A DNA stretch of 64,000 bases from Zanthoxylum bungeanum (GCA_019454045.1 SKCR01037641.1:1-64000), one strand, 5' to 3'; positions 32,554 to 45,405 are shown, numbered from the stretch's first letter. Numbers and translations: made by a program. Notes: a model not told the origin generated them from the sequence alone.

Positions 32554-33993
32554 GAACATTAGATGTCATGACTAGCAATATGGTAAAGCCTTTAAAAGGG
32601 GCAATAAGGCCAATCACACGCCAGAAAGCTAAGAAGATCAGAGAAGCAACGACGGGACTAGCACTAAATGTCATGGCCAAGTGTCGCAGACAACCCTAGG
32701 GCATATTGGCATCACATGAGGGCTTCAATGGAGTGGGTCCAAAGTTATTTCATGTGGCTCAAGTGCAATAGCCGATTTTGAAGATAGGACCTTTTTGAAG
32801 AATTTGGTCATTTTATGCCTTATATGTAATTCAGCCAAATGAGCTTGTATTTTGACCTTTTGCTTGACATGTTGACTCTAGTTAGGCTATTTGTAACTTA
32901 GTTAGCTATATCATTTAGGTCAAATTGGATTAGAACTAAGTTAGTTAGTTAAAGGACCTATTATGTATTTTTTAGATATGATGTCACTTTTGTTGACTTT
33001 TTATTTTTGATCTCTTAGCCACTTGCATAAAGATCTTGATGGGGGATATTTAAATTAATTAGGAAATGACTACTAAGGGCTTTACCTTTATGTAGCCATT
33101 GGGTAGTTATAGGACCTTTTGGTATTTTTACCTTTTAAGGGCATTTTAGTAACTTTTCCTTATCCTATATATTGTAAACTTTGTCTTCTTTAATGATAAC
33201 ATATCAATTTCGAATTTGTTAAAAGAAAAATGGTTATGGCTGAATTTCAAGCTTAAGGGAGGGATTCCCCTTTATTTCAGCTTCGACTTATCTAAGGCAT
33301 GGCAATCTTGGTGGCGTCTCCGTGCTAGTATAACACTATAAGAAATAATCTTAAGGGTTCTAATAGACAAGTACTTTTTGGGTCTTCTTTGTGGCCTTGG
33401 AAGGATTTTGTTCCTATAAAACAAATTCGCGGTGCTTGCGGTTCTATCAGTTGCGAGGGGTTTGTTTGGCCTAATCATCCAAGTGAGTTCCATGTCATTT
33501 GGTATCAAAGCTTAGGGTTCCAAGGTCTAATTTTTCTATCTTTACTTTGTGTTTTTGATTTAGTATTTATTGTGTTTATTGGTCATCAAGATAGTTGTTC
33601 ATCTTGATTCTTGGTTTTGTGTTTCTTAAGTGTTTTTTCCTTTTTTGAATCGCCCGTGACCGACATACCGGCATTATACCGGCATACCGGTGTAAGAATA
33701 CACTAGACACAACTTCTGAAATCGGGCAAGTTTCATATCGACCTTCATATCGGTCTACTATGGGATTACATAACTACTGGAACTAGGCTAGTTTCATACT
33801 AATCCCATACCGGACTACATATGGGTCAAATTATTACAAAACATAGCTACTAGAACCGGGCTGGTTCATACCAGCTTACATACCAGTCTTCATATCGGTG
33901 AACCTGTGAGTAAAATATAGCTACTGGAACCGGGACGCAACCATAATGGTTCCATACCGGCCTCCAAACCGATCAACACTTAGAATATTTTTG
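32554..33993 (+). mobile_element. Ty3-type fragment: coding tail, LTR end, primer site, leader
   Basis: At 32605-32699 the plus strand encodes RPITRQKAKKIREA and ends in TAG, resembling the basic 'GPMTRARAKK' segment common in plant Ty3 chromovirus polyproteins (family knowledge, weak). About 0.8 kb of non-coding sequence follows to CCATGTCA at 33497, then TGGTATCAAAGC (33500-33511), a primer-binding site. After it comes leader with several diverged repeats around CATACCGG and ACTGGAACCGGG (33660-33970). The LTR start was not located. The fragment ends at the TRG insertion. Confidence 0.5.
33500..33511 (+). other. Primer-binding site (tRNA-iMet type)
   Basis: TGGTATCAAAGC, two bases after a plausible LTR end (TCA). 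One base differs from the tRNA-iMet complement. Confidence 0.6.
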
Positions 33994-34462
33994 GGAGCTG
34001 TAGACACTGAATTGTTCCATAAAGCCCAATGATGAGCCTCGTATGGAGGCACTACCCGATAAGTTGCGGAAGTCGCGGGAAACGGTCGTCGGAAGGGAAA
34101 ATTTAAAAATTAATACCTTATCAAAATTAACTCATTTGTTTGGCCTCAGGTTCGCTTAGTTGATCTCTGTTTTGAATATTAGCCCACATACCCATACGCA
34201 CCCATCCAAAACCCATGCAACCCTTTTTGGCCCACAAAAAGCCCATTCCGCCCAAGCCCAATCAATTAGAACAATTTAAGCACATGCAACACATGCCAAA
34301 TCCAATCAAATCCCATTCCAAATTTAAAAATATATTGAATCCAATCCCCACCAAAATATACAATATTTCTTTCCTAAATAATTTAATTAAATGCATCCCC
34401 TTTATGGCTTGATTTGTTTCCTTGTTTTGAAATCCCATACATGAGAAACCCTATCACACTAT

Positions 34463-34470
34463 TATAAAAG
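34463..34470 (+). promoter_or_regulatory. TATA box of TRG 5' LTR
   Basis: CACTATTATAAAAGACACC, followed 30-60 bp on by a C-rich CTCTCATTCACGGCACC stretch that could hold the start site. Conserved at 42048-42055. Confidence 0.65.
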
Positions 34471-35574
34471 ACACCAAAATCAAAACCCTCTCCCATTTGC
34501 TGGACTCTCATTCACGGCACCACATCTCTCTCTCAACCTCTCGACAACACAAATCAAACACAGAAAAATCCTCTTCTATTGGCCTCTCCATCTCTCACCA
34601 AACTCTTGGCATCCACAAAAATGACAAACCCTAGAAGCTTCCCACGTCTCTCCCTTCACCCTCTCTCCACTCTCGGCCTCACCACACACACATTGCTCAC
34701 TTAACAATAGAATAATAAGCCCTGACCGACTACTTATAAGAAAACAAATAAATCCTTACCACAAAGACCCTTCTCGGCACCACTAAACAATAAGCAAACT
34801 GACAAGCCACCAAACCATCACAAACAAACAAAACCAACCGACCAAACCATCATCAAATTAAGCCATACAGCAGCCCCTTTACCGAGCCAAAAGAACTGCC
34901 CCCAAAAAACCCTTCAACGCGAGCAAAAGAACCACCCAAACCGAGACCATAAACTAAGCCATCCACCGATGACATAAACAACAAAATAATAGCCTATAGA
35001 CACGTCCTTTTTCCAAGAACAAACACAAACCATCACTCAGCCCTCACAAAGTCAAAACAGTGCCTTACAAACTCTTCACGCAGAAACAGCCCTTCACTCA
35101 CGTTAACAACAAATGATAACTCTTCAACTAGCCTCAATAGAGAGCCATACACAAAACAAACTGAACCAGCTACTCTTGGTAATAAGCCCCTTAGCCGAAT
35201 ACAATAAAGCCAAAACCAGTCAAAAAAATCAGTAAAACAGCAGCCCAAAATAACCCTAAAATAGTAGCCTTTATCACCAAAAATAACCCCAAAATAGTGA
35301 CCAAAAACGGCAGCAATAACAGTCCCAAAACAGCGATGAAAGATGGAGAAAACAGCAAGCAAAACAGCAGTGAAACCAATTAGAAAACCAGAAAAGTTAC
35401 GGAGCATTAACCCTTCCGGCGACGATGTAACGCACTTCCGATGAGAAACTTAAAAGATAAGACCTGATGGCACCCTTTATTATTTATCTTTTCAGTTATT
35501 TATTGTTGATCACTTGCATGCATCATTATGTTTTACGTATATTTTCATTTATGTTGAGTTAATGATTGCGTGTT

Positions 35575-37080
35575 ATCTCTTGCGATATATCGGATGCAAA
35601 CCCAGACGTAAATTCCGTAGCCGAATCCGAATGGACGGTAGTGCGGTCTGTACTTGGGATACAACTCCACGTACCGCTTGGGAAACTTCTAAGCACGTGT
35701 TTCATTTTGCTATTTAATTTTGTGTTCTTTCATTGTTTGTATTTTATTATTCCGTCATTTTACTTTCTCCGTGTTATTGCTTTATTTATTCATACATTTC
35801 TATCTAGTGCGAATGGGCTAATCATGTTGGGTTAAAGGTCCTCCATTCAAGGGAAATGCCTAAAGGCTATCTTTACCATGATATTTTACCGCGCCGGACG
35901 AAGTATACTTGATTGAATGTGAAATACGTTCAATCGGACATACGAGGTCCCATTAGATGTTGGCCTTGGTCGCATCTATTTTATTATTCAGTTATCTACT
36001 TTCTGCATGTTATTGCTTTATTTATTTACGCATTGTTAATCTAGTGCGCAAAGGCTAATCATGTTGGGTTAAAGGTCCTCCATTTAAGGGAAATGCCTAA
36101 AGGCTACCTTTACCACGATGTTTTGTCGCGCCGGACGAAGTATACTTGATTGAATGTGAAATACGTTCAATCAGGCATACGAGGTCCCATATAGATGTTG
36201 GCCTTGGTCGTATCTCTTTTATTATTCCATTATTTACTTTCCGTATGTTATTGCTTTATTTATTTACGCATTGTTAATCTAGTGCGCATGGGCTAATCAT
36301 GTTGGGTTAAAGGACCTCCGTTTGAGGGAAATGCCTAAAGGCTACATTTACCACGATGTTTTGCTGCGCCGGACGAAGTATACTTGATTGAATGTGAAAT
36401 ACGTTCAATCAGGCATACGAGGTCCCATATAGATGTTGGCCTTGGTCGCACCTTTTTTATTATTCTGTTATTTACTTTTCGCGTGATATTTCTTTATTTA
36501 GTTATGCATTGTTAATCTAGTGCGCATTGGCTGATCGCGTTGGATTAAAGGTCTTCCATTTTGAGGGAAATGCCTAAAGGATACCTTTACCACGATGTTT
36601 TGCTGCATCGGATAAAGTAAACTTGATTGAATGTGAAGTACTTTCAATCGGGCATACGAAGTCCCATATAGATGTCGGCTTTGGTCGCATCTCTTTTATT
36701 ATTCTGTCATTTACTTTCTGCATGTTATTCCGTCTATTTACTTTTTCGTCGTCATTTCGATCGCGTTGGATTAAAGGTCCTCCATTTGAGGGAAATGCCT
36801 AAAGGCTACCTTTACCATAATGTTTTGCCGGGCCGGGTAGACAAGATCCCATATGGATGTTGGTCGAAGCTCTTGGTCACACCCTTCTACTGTTGATCTT
36901 GTTATTCATATTTTTGGTTGTCATTTTTCATTTTTCACTTCGCATTCATATTGTGTTAATGCTTGAGTATTGCCTCTCGCGGTATATCAGATGGAAACCC
37001 AGACATAAATTCCGTAGCCAAATCCGAATGGACGGTAGTGCGGTATGTACTTGGGATACAACTCCACGTATCGCTTGAAA
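35575..37080 (+). repeat. Internal repeats of the TRG LTR: 115-bp direct repeat bracketing 238-bp tandem units
   Basis: The 115-bp block (AAACCCAGACGTAAATTCCG ... CTCCACGTACCGCTTG) occurs at ~35590-35685 and ~36985-37075. Between them GTGCGCATGGGCTAATCATG-type starts fall at 35807, 36044, 36282 and 36520, giving periods of 237-238 bp, with a fifth shortened unit to ~36860. The 3' LTR has the same design at ~43150-44660. Similar layout in both LTRs means the repeats predate the insertion. Confidence 0.9.
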
Positions 37081-37109
37081 ACCACACGCGCTCGCGTTTA
37101 TGTCATTTT

Positions 37110-37330
37110 AGATACCACTTTGGTAATCTCATTCAAACGCGTTCTCAAACGCTACATGAATGCATACATTCTGCCTCATTTTCATTCGAACGTGTTCTCA
37201 AACACTACACGAACGCATGCATTCTGCCTCATTTTCGTTCGAACGTGTTTCCGAATGCTATACGAATGCATGTATTCTGTTTACCGTTCGAACGCGTTTT
37301 CGAAACGCTACACGAACGCACATACAGTGA
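37110..37330 (+). repeat. ~60-bp tandem repeats in TRG LTR
   Basis: Four diverged units with TTCGAACGYGTTYTCAAACG and CTACACGAACGCATGCATTC phrases. The counterpart in the 3' LTR is at ~44725-44930. Overlapping short frames here are by-products of the repeat. Confidence 0.8.
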
Positions 37331-37809
37331 ACCTACCTCATTTCATCATATTTTATGCATGTTTTCCTCTTTGGTCATTTCTTTTACATTACGCACTTAA
37401 TCATTTCTCTTTATTATTAACACTTTTACTGTTATTATTTATTTATATTTTCGCACTTCTTTGTTTAATATGTTTATGGAATTATGTATTTGCCTTCATT
37501 TTTATTTACATTTATGTGTGTGCAAATTTGTGTGTTGATTAAATTATCTTGCATGTGTTGCATAAGACTTGGTTATATTATTGCATAAATCCTTTCATTA
37601 CAATTGGCATAAGTAAGGGACCATTCCGAACCCAACGGTTTAAGGTCTTCCCTTGCGATGGGTGAGTGCGGCCTTAAATCATTTCCCAGTTCACACTGGG
37701 TGACGATTCCATTTATTCTCCGGTTTAGTCCCCCGCGGGCTACTAGGTACTCCCGACGGGCCGTGAGCTCGGACAGCGTCACCGTACCTCTGTGCCTGTG
37801 TCTATAGTC

Positions 37810-37827
37810 TGGCGACTCCACTGGGGA
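37810..37827 (+). other. Primer-binding site of TRG
   Basis: TGGCGACTCCACTGGGGA begins three bases after the LTR end. This site type is used by Tat-lineage (Retand/Ogre) Ty3 elements (family knowledge); I am not certain which tRNA it matches. Confidence 0.7.
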
Positions 37828-38740
37828 TAGAGAATCGGTCCCGAAATAATGTCTTGGAATGTTTGCAATTTTTGCTTTAGTTAACCTTGTCTCATATATT
37901 TTGCATACCCTTTCCTACCTTGATGGCATCATATATCGTGATGTCATTTTCGCTCGAGCAGGCGGATTGTTATATGGCATCATCGCTCGTTGGCATGTAC
38001 CTCAGGGTATAAAAAAGGTGCGCTCACATGGTCGCTCGAACCCTTGAGTGGGGAGACCTAGTTGTGGGCAACCCTTCACCGGCGGGAGCCTTTATCTATA
38101 CTCCTAGAAACCCGCATGTGAACCATAGTTGTATGACCCATAGAAGCCACCCTTTTATGCTTGTGTTTGGGACCATCATCATTTGGATCCAGTTGGACTT
38201 CTCATCATAAGATACGAACTTGTTGGGCCATTTAAACTGGGATGAGTTTATGTCTTATAATGATTGGGCCAAAAGCTTCCAAAATGCCGATGGGCCACTT
38301 TGTGTTTGGGCCCCCTATCATTCGAAGTTGTTTAGTCACCTTATTGCAAAAGTTTAAACCTGTTGGGCCTTTTGAACTTGGACAAGTTTGTACCTCGCGA
38401 TAATTTGATTGAATACTTTAAAATGATAATGGGCCAACTTGTATGAAAACCTTGATGGACTTAGAAAATCCAATCATAATCTAAATATGGTAGAAGCATG
38501 AGTCCGATATCCACACTGGCTTTCATCCAGGAAGGATACGTATTGTTATGGCATATTTATTTACTTTGGATACCTCCAAGTTCATCCCCATGACATACTA
38601 TTTTGATAACCACAAACATCTTATACATCTCATGCATCACATGCATACACGCATCATGCTAACTCATAGTTTCAACAACCAGCATAGATATCCGTTGGGT
38701 TAGATAAGAAGGAAGACTTATAAAAAAACAGTTAGCAAAC
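37828..38740 (+). other. TRG leader
   Basis: About 0.9 kb between primer site and gag. No supported frame. It contains a TTGGGCC-rich stretch (38220-38440) with repeated GTTGGGCCWTTTRAAC phrases. Confidence 0.6.
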
Positions 38741-39975
38741 ATGAGTGAGTCAGATAATGAGGTTTCCCACTTGGACCAATTAGAGTGCAACATCACTAAG
38801 ATAACTGAGCAGCTACAAGCTTTAGCCACCGCCGTGGCCAGTCTGGCAGTGCCCCGCGTAGGGGGAATAGAAAAAAATGACAATGTTAGGCGTGAGGAAC
38901 CTCCGAATAGGGTGAGTGATGATATCTCTACTTTTGATGATGACATGGAAGAGTATGCTATAGGAAGGGTAGCCGGATCTCAGGCAGAACCGCAGAAACT
39001 CAGGGATCAGGTTGAGTCAGTTACCCACAAGTTGAAGGGTAAACATGAAGATTTGCTAGACTACGATGTGATGAGGGGGCGCCCGTGGTATGGTATCATG
39101 GCCTGGATAGAAAGGTCAATGATGACTAGAGGGCATTAGCAGAGGCCTTTATGAATCAGTATGTCACAGATTTGGAGATTGACTTGTCGCTCCGTGACTT
39201 GGAGAACACCAAACAGAAGCCGTAGGAGAGCTTCAAGGATTATGTAGATCACTGGTGAAGCCAGCTCTTGAAAATGTAGACTCGCCCTCGGAGAAGGGCC
39301 AAATCAAGATGATCATTAAGGGCACCAAGCCTTCTATTTATAACAAGCTGAGGAGGATGACCTCCATGATTAGCAACTTTCGACAACTTAGAAACTGTCA
39401 TGGATATCGAGGAAGAGGAAGCCGAGAATCGAAAGTTTTATAGCCAGAATAGAAGGACTATTGGGGGGCCTTCAAGGACCATGCCCTCTACTGCTGAGGT
39501 CACTGCCATCAAAATTAGGCGATTCTCCAATATTGGTAGACCTTTGTCAAAGGTGTTTGAAAATTTGAAGATGCAAGGACTCCTAGAACCCTTAGAGCCT
39601 AAACCACTTCCAAACCATGTGCCACCTAACCTCGACCTAAGCCTATATTGTCACTTCCATCAGAGAAAAGGCCATGAAACTGACAATTGCACCCGCCTTA
39701 GGTATGAGATCCAAAACCTCATTGACGCTCATAAAATACCCGACCCAGAAAAAGAACAACCCAATACACACAGAAACCATATACCCAACTACCACTCTGT
39801 TCCACCACCCACCTACATGATTAGCTCCGGCCTACCCGAAAGCCTTGTCCTCCAAACCATCAACCTCCAAGCCTTTTATATGGAGATATGGGGTAGCAGT
39901 AGTGAAGATGAAATGGGGCAAGGGATAGATTCCTGGGAAAACTTCTCGATCAGTGACAAAGAGAAGAATGAATAG
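38741..39975 (+). pseudogene. gag: TRG gag, broken
   Basis: ATG at 38741 opens 132 codons with a coiled-coil-like N-terminus (LDQLECNITKITEQLQALAT) up to a TAG at ~39137. The capsid-like segment continues in another frame (AFMNQYVTDLEIDLSLRDLE) with stops near 39222, 39253 and 39276. The last part (39400-39975) is open for 191 codons and holds a Tat-type knuckle at 39649-39690, CHFHQRKGHETDNC, followed by LRYEIQNLID, a Tat-lineage gag signature. After it comes a Pro-rich tail and a TAG. It would make the RNA-binding particle protein; this copy is dead. Confidence 0.85.
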
Positions 39976-40449
39976 AAAGAAGAATTACTGCAGTCGGAGA
40001 ATCTAACGCTCGAAGGAACCAATAAGACTGAAGAAGACAAGGCTGTAGATGACGAAGACGTTTATTTTTGTAATCTTGCATTTATAAGTCATAAAGACAT
40101 TATTTTGCTTACTTGTTCGAATCTTTTCGGTTTGCATCATAACATGCGTGACATGAGCCTATTTGATATTAATTCGACAAAGACATTTAATCTTGGCACA
40201 TGTGAAAACCCCAATGGAGTTTTAATTGCAAGTAAGGAGGGGAATAGAATTGATAGAAGAAAATTGTAAGCAGGCTTGGGGGCGACTAAAGGCATTAATA
40301 GGTGAAAGACGCCAAAGAAGAACTAGGAAGGCCTAACCCATCGGAATAGGGAATGCATCCACGCATACATGCATACACGTCATATACATGCAATTTTTAT
40401 TTTGTGTTCGCAGGTTTTAAAGAAAAAAAAGGAAAAGCGACAAAGACGA
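39976..40449 (+). other. TRG interior between gag and minisatellite
   Basis: The acidic end of gag can be read on for ~90 codons past the stop (EDKAVDDEDVYFCNLAF, then MSLFDINSTKTFNLGTCE) to a stop near 40267. I do not recognise the second part. It lies where protease and RT would start in a full Tat element, but no D-S/T-G or RT motif is present. The final 180 bp are non-coding. Confidence 0.5.
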
Positions 40450-41455
40450 GCGAACTCAGGAATGATTCAAAAATGAACCATCTCAACTCAGGAAAGGTTC
40501 AAAAATGTACCATCTCTCATCAGTAATGGTTCAGAAATGGACCACCATATCAACAAGTAACGGTTTGGAAATGAACCATCTCTCATCAGTAACGGTTCAG
40601 AAATGAACCACCTTACATCAGTAACGGTTCAGAAATGAACCATCTCTCAACAAGTAACGGTTCAAAAATGAACCATCTCTCATCAGTAAAGGTTCGAAAA
40701 TTTACCACCATCTCAAGTCAGGAACGGTTCAAAAATGTACCATCTCTCATCAGTAATGGTTCGGAAATGGACCACCATCTCAATAAGTAACGGTTCAGAA
40801 ATGAACCATCTCTCATTAGTAACGGTTCGGAAATGAACCACATTACATCAGTAATGGTTCAGAAATGAACCATCTCTCAACAAGTAACGGTTCAAAAATG
40901 AACCATCTCTCATCAGAACGGTTCAGAAATGGACCACCATCTCAACTCAGAAACGGTTCAAGAGTGGACCAACATCTCAACAAGTAACGGTTCGGAAATG
41001 AACCATATCTCATCAGTAACGGTTCGTAAATGAACCACCTTACATCAGTAACGGTTCGGAAATAAACCATCTCTCAACAAGTAACGATTCAAAAATGAAC
41101 CATCTCTCATCAGTAATGGATCGAAAATGGACCACCATCTCACATCAGTAACGGTACGGAAATGGACCACCATCTCAATAAGTAATGGTTCGGAAATGAA
41201 CCATCTCTCATCAGTAACGGTTCAGAAATGAACCACCTTACATCAGTAACGGTTCGTAAATGAACAATCTCTCATCAGTAATGGTTCGGAAATGAACCAC
41301 CTTACATCAGTAATGGTTCGGAAATGGACCACCATCTCACATCAGTAACGGTTCAGAAATGTACCACCATCTCACAACAGTAACATTTCAAAAATGAACC
41401 ATCCTCTCACATCAGTAACGGTTCGGAAATGAACCATCATCTTACATCAACTCAG
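40450..41455 (+). repeat. Minisatellite of a palindromic 32-36-bp unit (~30 copies)
   Basis: Units alternate forms such as CATCTCTCATCAGTAACGG / TTCAGAAATGAACC and CACCTTACATCAGTAACGG / TTCGGAAATGAACC. Each contains GGTTC-(A/G)GAAAT-GAACC, a 5-bp inverted repeat with a 6-base loop. Linker words (CTCTCATCAGTAAC, CCTTACATCAGTAAC, CTCAACAAGTAAC) recur in an irregular order, pointing to growth by duplication of multi-unit blocks. Non-coding: no frame is open across it. Confidence 0.95.
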
Positions 41456-41569
41456 TTCGAAGCATCTCGCAAAGCAGCAGGTAAGTACGATAGCCAAAAA
41501 CCAGGTAAGTAAAAATGCATGCATAACTTTGATAAGGTTGTCACTGTCACACACTACACAAGCCCCATC

Positions 41570-41583
41570 AAAGTGGGGACGAC
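41570..41583 (+). other. Polypurine tract of TRG
   Basis: AAAGTGGGGACGAC immediately before TGTAGATACTGC, the 3' LTR start. Confidence 0.8.
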
Positions 41584-44500
41584 TGTAGATACTGCATTTT
41601 TACATAAAGCCCAATGATGAGCCTCGTATGGAGGCACTACCTGATTAGTTGCGGAAGTCACAAGAAACGGACGTCGGAAGGGAAAATTTAAAAATTAATA
41701 CATTATCAAAATTAACTCATTTGTTTGGCCTCGGGTTCGCTTAGTTGATCTCTATTTTGAATATTAGCCCACATACCCATACGCACCCATCCAAAACCCA
41801 TGCAACCTTTTTTGGCCCAAATAAAGCCCATTCTGCCCATGCCAAATCAATTAGAACAATTTAAGCACATGTAACACATGCCAAATCCAATCAAATCCCC
41901 TTCTAAATTTAAAAATATATTGAATCCAATCCCCACCAAAATATACAATATTTCTTTCCTAAATAATTTAATTAAATGCATCTCCTTTATGGCTTGATTT
42001 GTTTCCTTGTTTTGAAATCCCATACATGAGAAACCCTAGCCCACTATTATAAAAGACACCAAAATCCAACCCTCTCCCCCTTACTGGACTCTCATTCACG
42101 GCACCACATCTCTCTCTCAACCTCTCAGTAACACAAATCAAACAAAGAAAAATCCTCTTTTATTGGCCTCACCATCTCTCACCAAACTCTCGGCATCCAC
42201 AAAAAAAGACAAACCCTAAAAGCTTCCCACGTCTCCCCCTTCACCCTCTATCCACTCTCGGCCTCACCACACACACATTGTTCACTTAACAATTGAATAA
42301 TAAGCCCTAACTGACTGCTCATAAGAAAACAAATAAATCCTCACCACAAAGACCATTCTCGGCACCACCAAACAATAAGCAAACTGACAAGCCACCAAAC
42401 CATCACAAAAAAACAAAACCAACCGACCAAACCATCATCAAATTAAGCCATACAGCAGCCCCTTTACCGAGCCAAAAGAAATGCCCCAAAAAAACCTTCA
42501 ACGCGAGCAAAAGTACCACCCAAACCGAGACCAAAAACTAAGCCCTCCACCGATGACATAAACAACAAAATAATAGCCTTTAGACACGTCCCTGACCAAG
42601 AACACACACAAACCATCACTCATCCCTCACAAAGTCAAAGCAGTGCCTCACAAACTCTTCACGCACAAATAGCCATTCACTCACGTTAACAACAAACAAT
42701 AACTCTTCAACTAGCCTAAACCGAGAGCCATACATAAATCAAACTGAACCAGCTACTCTCGATAATAAGCCCCTTAGCTGAATACAACAAAGCCAAAACC
42801 AGTCTAAAAAATCACCAGAACAGTAGCCCAAAATAACCCTAAAATAGTAGCCTTTATCACCGAAAATAACTCTGAAATAGTGACCGAAAACGGTAGCAAT
42901 AGCAGTCCCAAAACAGCAATGAAAGACGGAGAAAACAGCAAACAAAATAGCAGCGAAATCAAATCAGAAAACCAGAAAAGTTACGGAGTATTAACCCTTC
43001 TGGCGACGACGTAACGCACTTCCGATGAGCAATTTAAAAGGTAAGACCTGAGAGCACCCTTTATTATTTATCTTTTCTTTTATTTATTGTTGCTCACTAG
43101 CATACATCATTATGTTTTACATATATTTTCATTTATGTTGAGTTAATGATTGCTTGCTATCTCTTGCGGAATATCGGATGGAAACCCAGACGTAAATTCC
43201 GTAGTCGAATCCGAATAGACGGTAGTGCGGTCTGTACTTTGGATACAACTCCACGTACCGCTTGGGAAACTTCTAAGCACGTGTTTCATTTTTTTTATTT
43301 AATTTTGTGTTCATTCATTGTTTGTGTTTTATTATTCCGTCATTTTACTTTCTGCGTGTTATTGCTTTATTTATTCATACATTTCTATCTAGTGCGCATG
43401 GGCTAATCATGTTGGGTTAAAGGTCCTCCATTCGAGGGAAATGCCTAAAGGCTACCTTTACCATGATGTTTTGCCACGCCGAACGAAGCATACTTGATTG
43501 AATGTGAAATACGTTCAATCAGTCATACGAGGTCCCATATAGATGTTGGCCTTGGTCGCATCCCTTTTATTATTTCGTTATCTACTTTCCACATGTTATT
43601 ACTTTATTTATTTATGCATTGTTAATCTAGTGCGCATGGGCTAATCATGTTGGGTTAAAGGTCCTCCGTTTGAGGCAAATGCCTAAAGGCTACCTTTACC
43701 ACGATGTTTTGCCGCGTCGGACGAAGTATACTTGATTGAATGTGAAATATGTTCAATCGGGCATACGAGGTCCCATATAGATGTTGGCCTTGGTCGCATC
43801 TCTTTTATTATTCCATTTATTTACTTTCCTCATGTAATTGCTTTATTTATTTATGCATTTTTAATCTAGTACGCATGGGCTAATCATGTTGGTTTAAAGG
43901 TCCTCCGTTTGAGGGAAATGCCTAAAGGCTACCTTTACCACGATGTTTTGCCGCGCCAGACGAAGTATAGTTGATTGTATGTGAAATACGTTCAATCGGG
44001 CATACGAGGTCCCATATAGATTTTGGCCTTGTTCGCATCTTTTTAATTATTCCGTTATTTACTTTCTGCATGTTATTGCTTTATTTAGTTATGTGTTGTT
44101 AACCTAGTGCGTATGGGCTGATCGCGTTGGATTAAAGGTCCTTCATTTGAGGGAAATGCCTAATGGCTACCTTTACCATGATGTTTTGCCGCGTCAGACA
44201 AAGTATACTTGATTGAATGTGAAGTACGTTCAATCGGGCATACGAAGTCCCATATAGATGTCATCCTTGGTCGCATCTATTTTATTATTCTGTCATTTAC
44301 TTTCTGTATGTTATTCCGTCTATTTACTTTTGCGTCGTCATTTGGTGCGCATGGTCTAATCGCGTTGGATTAAAGGTCCTCCATTTGAGGGAAATGCCTA
44401 AATTTTACCTTTACCGTAATGTTTTGCCACAACGGGTATACAAGATCCCATATGGACGTTGGCCAAAGCTCTTGGTCACACCCTTCTTCTGTTGACCTTG

Positions 44501-45405
44501 TTATTCGCCTTTTTGGTTGTCATTTTTCATTTTTCACTTTGCATTCATACTGTGTTAATGATTGAGTGTTGCCTCTCGCGGTATATCGGATGGAAACCCA
44601 GACATAAATTTCATAGCCGAATCCGAATGGACGGTAGTGCGGTCTGTACTTGGGATACAACTCCACGTACCACTTGAAAAATGCTTGCGCACACGTTTAT
44701 GTCATTTTAGATACCACTTTGGTAATCTCGTTCGAACACGTTCTCAAACGCTACAAGAACGCATGTATTCTGCCTCATTTTCATTCGAACGCATTCTCAA
44801 ACGCTACACGAATGCATGCATTCGTCCTCATTTTCATTGAAATGTGTTTCCGAACGCTATACGAACGCATGCATTCTGTTTACCATTCGAAAGCGTTTCC
44901 GAACGCTACACAAACGCACATACAGTGAACTTACCTCCTTTCATCATATTTTATGCATGTTTGCCTCTTTGGTCATTTCTTTTACACTACACACTTAATC
45001 ATTTCTCTTTATTATTAACTCTTTTTCTTGTTATTATTTATTTACATTTTCGCACTTCTTTGTTTAATATGTTTATGGAATTATGTATTTACCTTCATTT
45101 TTATTTACGTTTATGGGTGTGCAAACTTAAGTGTTGAATAAATTATCTTACACGTGTTGAATAAGACTTGGTTATATTATTGCATAAATCATTTCATTAC
45201 AATTGGCATAAATAAGGGACCATTCTGAACGCAATGGTTTGAGGTCTTCCCTTGCGAGGGGTGAGTGCGGCTTTAAAGCATTTCCCAGTTCACACTGGGT
45301 GACGACTCCATTTATTCTCAGGTTTAGTCTCCCGCGGGCTACTCCGTACTCCCAAAGGGCCGCAAGCCCGGACAGCGTCGCCGTACCTCTGTGTCTGTGT
45401 CTACA
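41584..45405 (+). repeat. TRG 3' LTR
   Basis: Partner of 33999-37806, same order of internal repeats, TATA box at 42048-42055. Ends TGTCTACA followed by the TSD GGAGC. Confidence 0.9.

Larger units (their letters stand above)
33999..37806 (+). repeat. TRG 5' LTR
   Basis: By-eye comparison of the first ~120 bp with the 3' LTR shows roughly 10% difference, so it is not recent. Order inside: AT-rich start, TATA box (34463-34470), C/A-rich region (34600-35060), a ~115-bp block at 35575-35690 repeated at 36960-37075, four and a half 238-bp tandem repeats between them, a 60-bp tandem array (37110-37330), and a GC-rich end. The minus-strand 124-codon frame at 35033-35407 is a compositional artefact of the A/C-rich sequence and is mutated in the other LTR. 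Confidence 0.9.

Noticed and set aside
35033..35407. 124-codon minus-strand open frame
   Set aside because: It lies in the A/C-rich part of the TRG 5' LTR. The partner LTR keeps only 68 codons of it, and the translation is a low-complexity Phe/Val/Leu string with no family resemblance.
37045..37542. 165- and 145-codon overlapping frames
   Set aside because: They run through the 60-bp tandem repeats of the TRG LTR; open frames follow from the repeat period and are shifted in the other LTR.
40450..41455. CRISPR-like array (regular short palindromic repeats)
   Set aside because: There are no unique spacers, since the linkers are a few recurring words. Unit length varies, and the array lies inside a plant LTR element.
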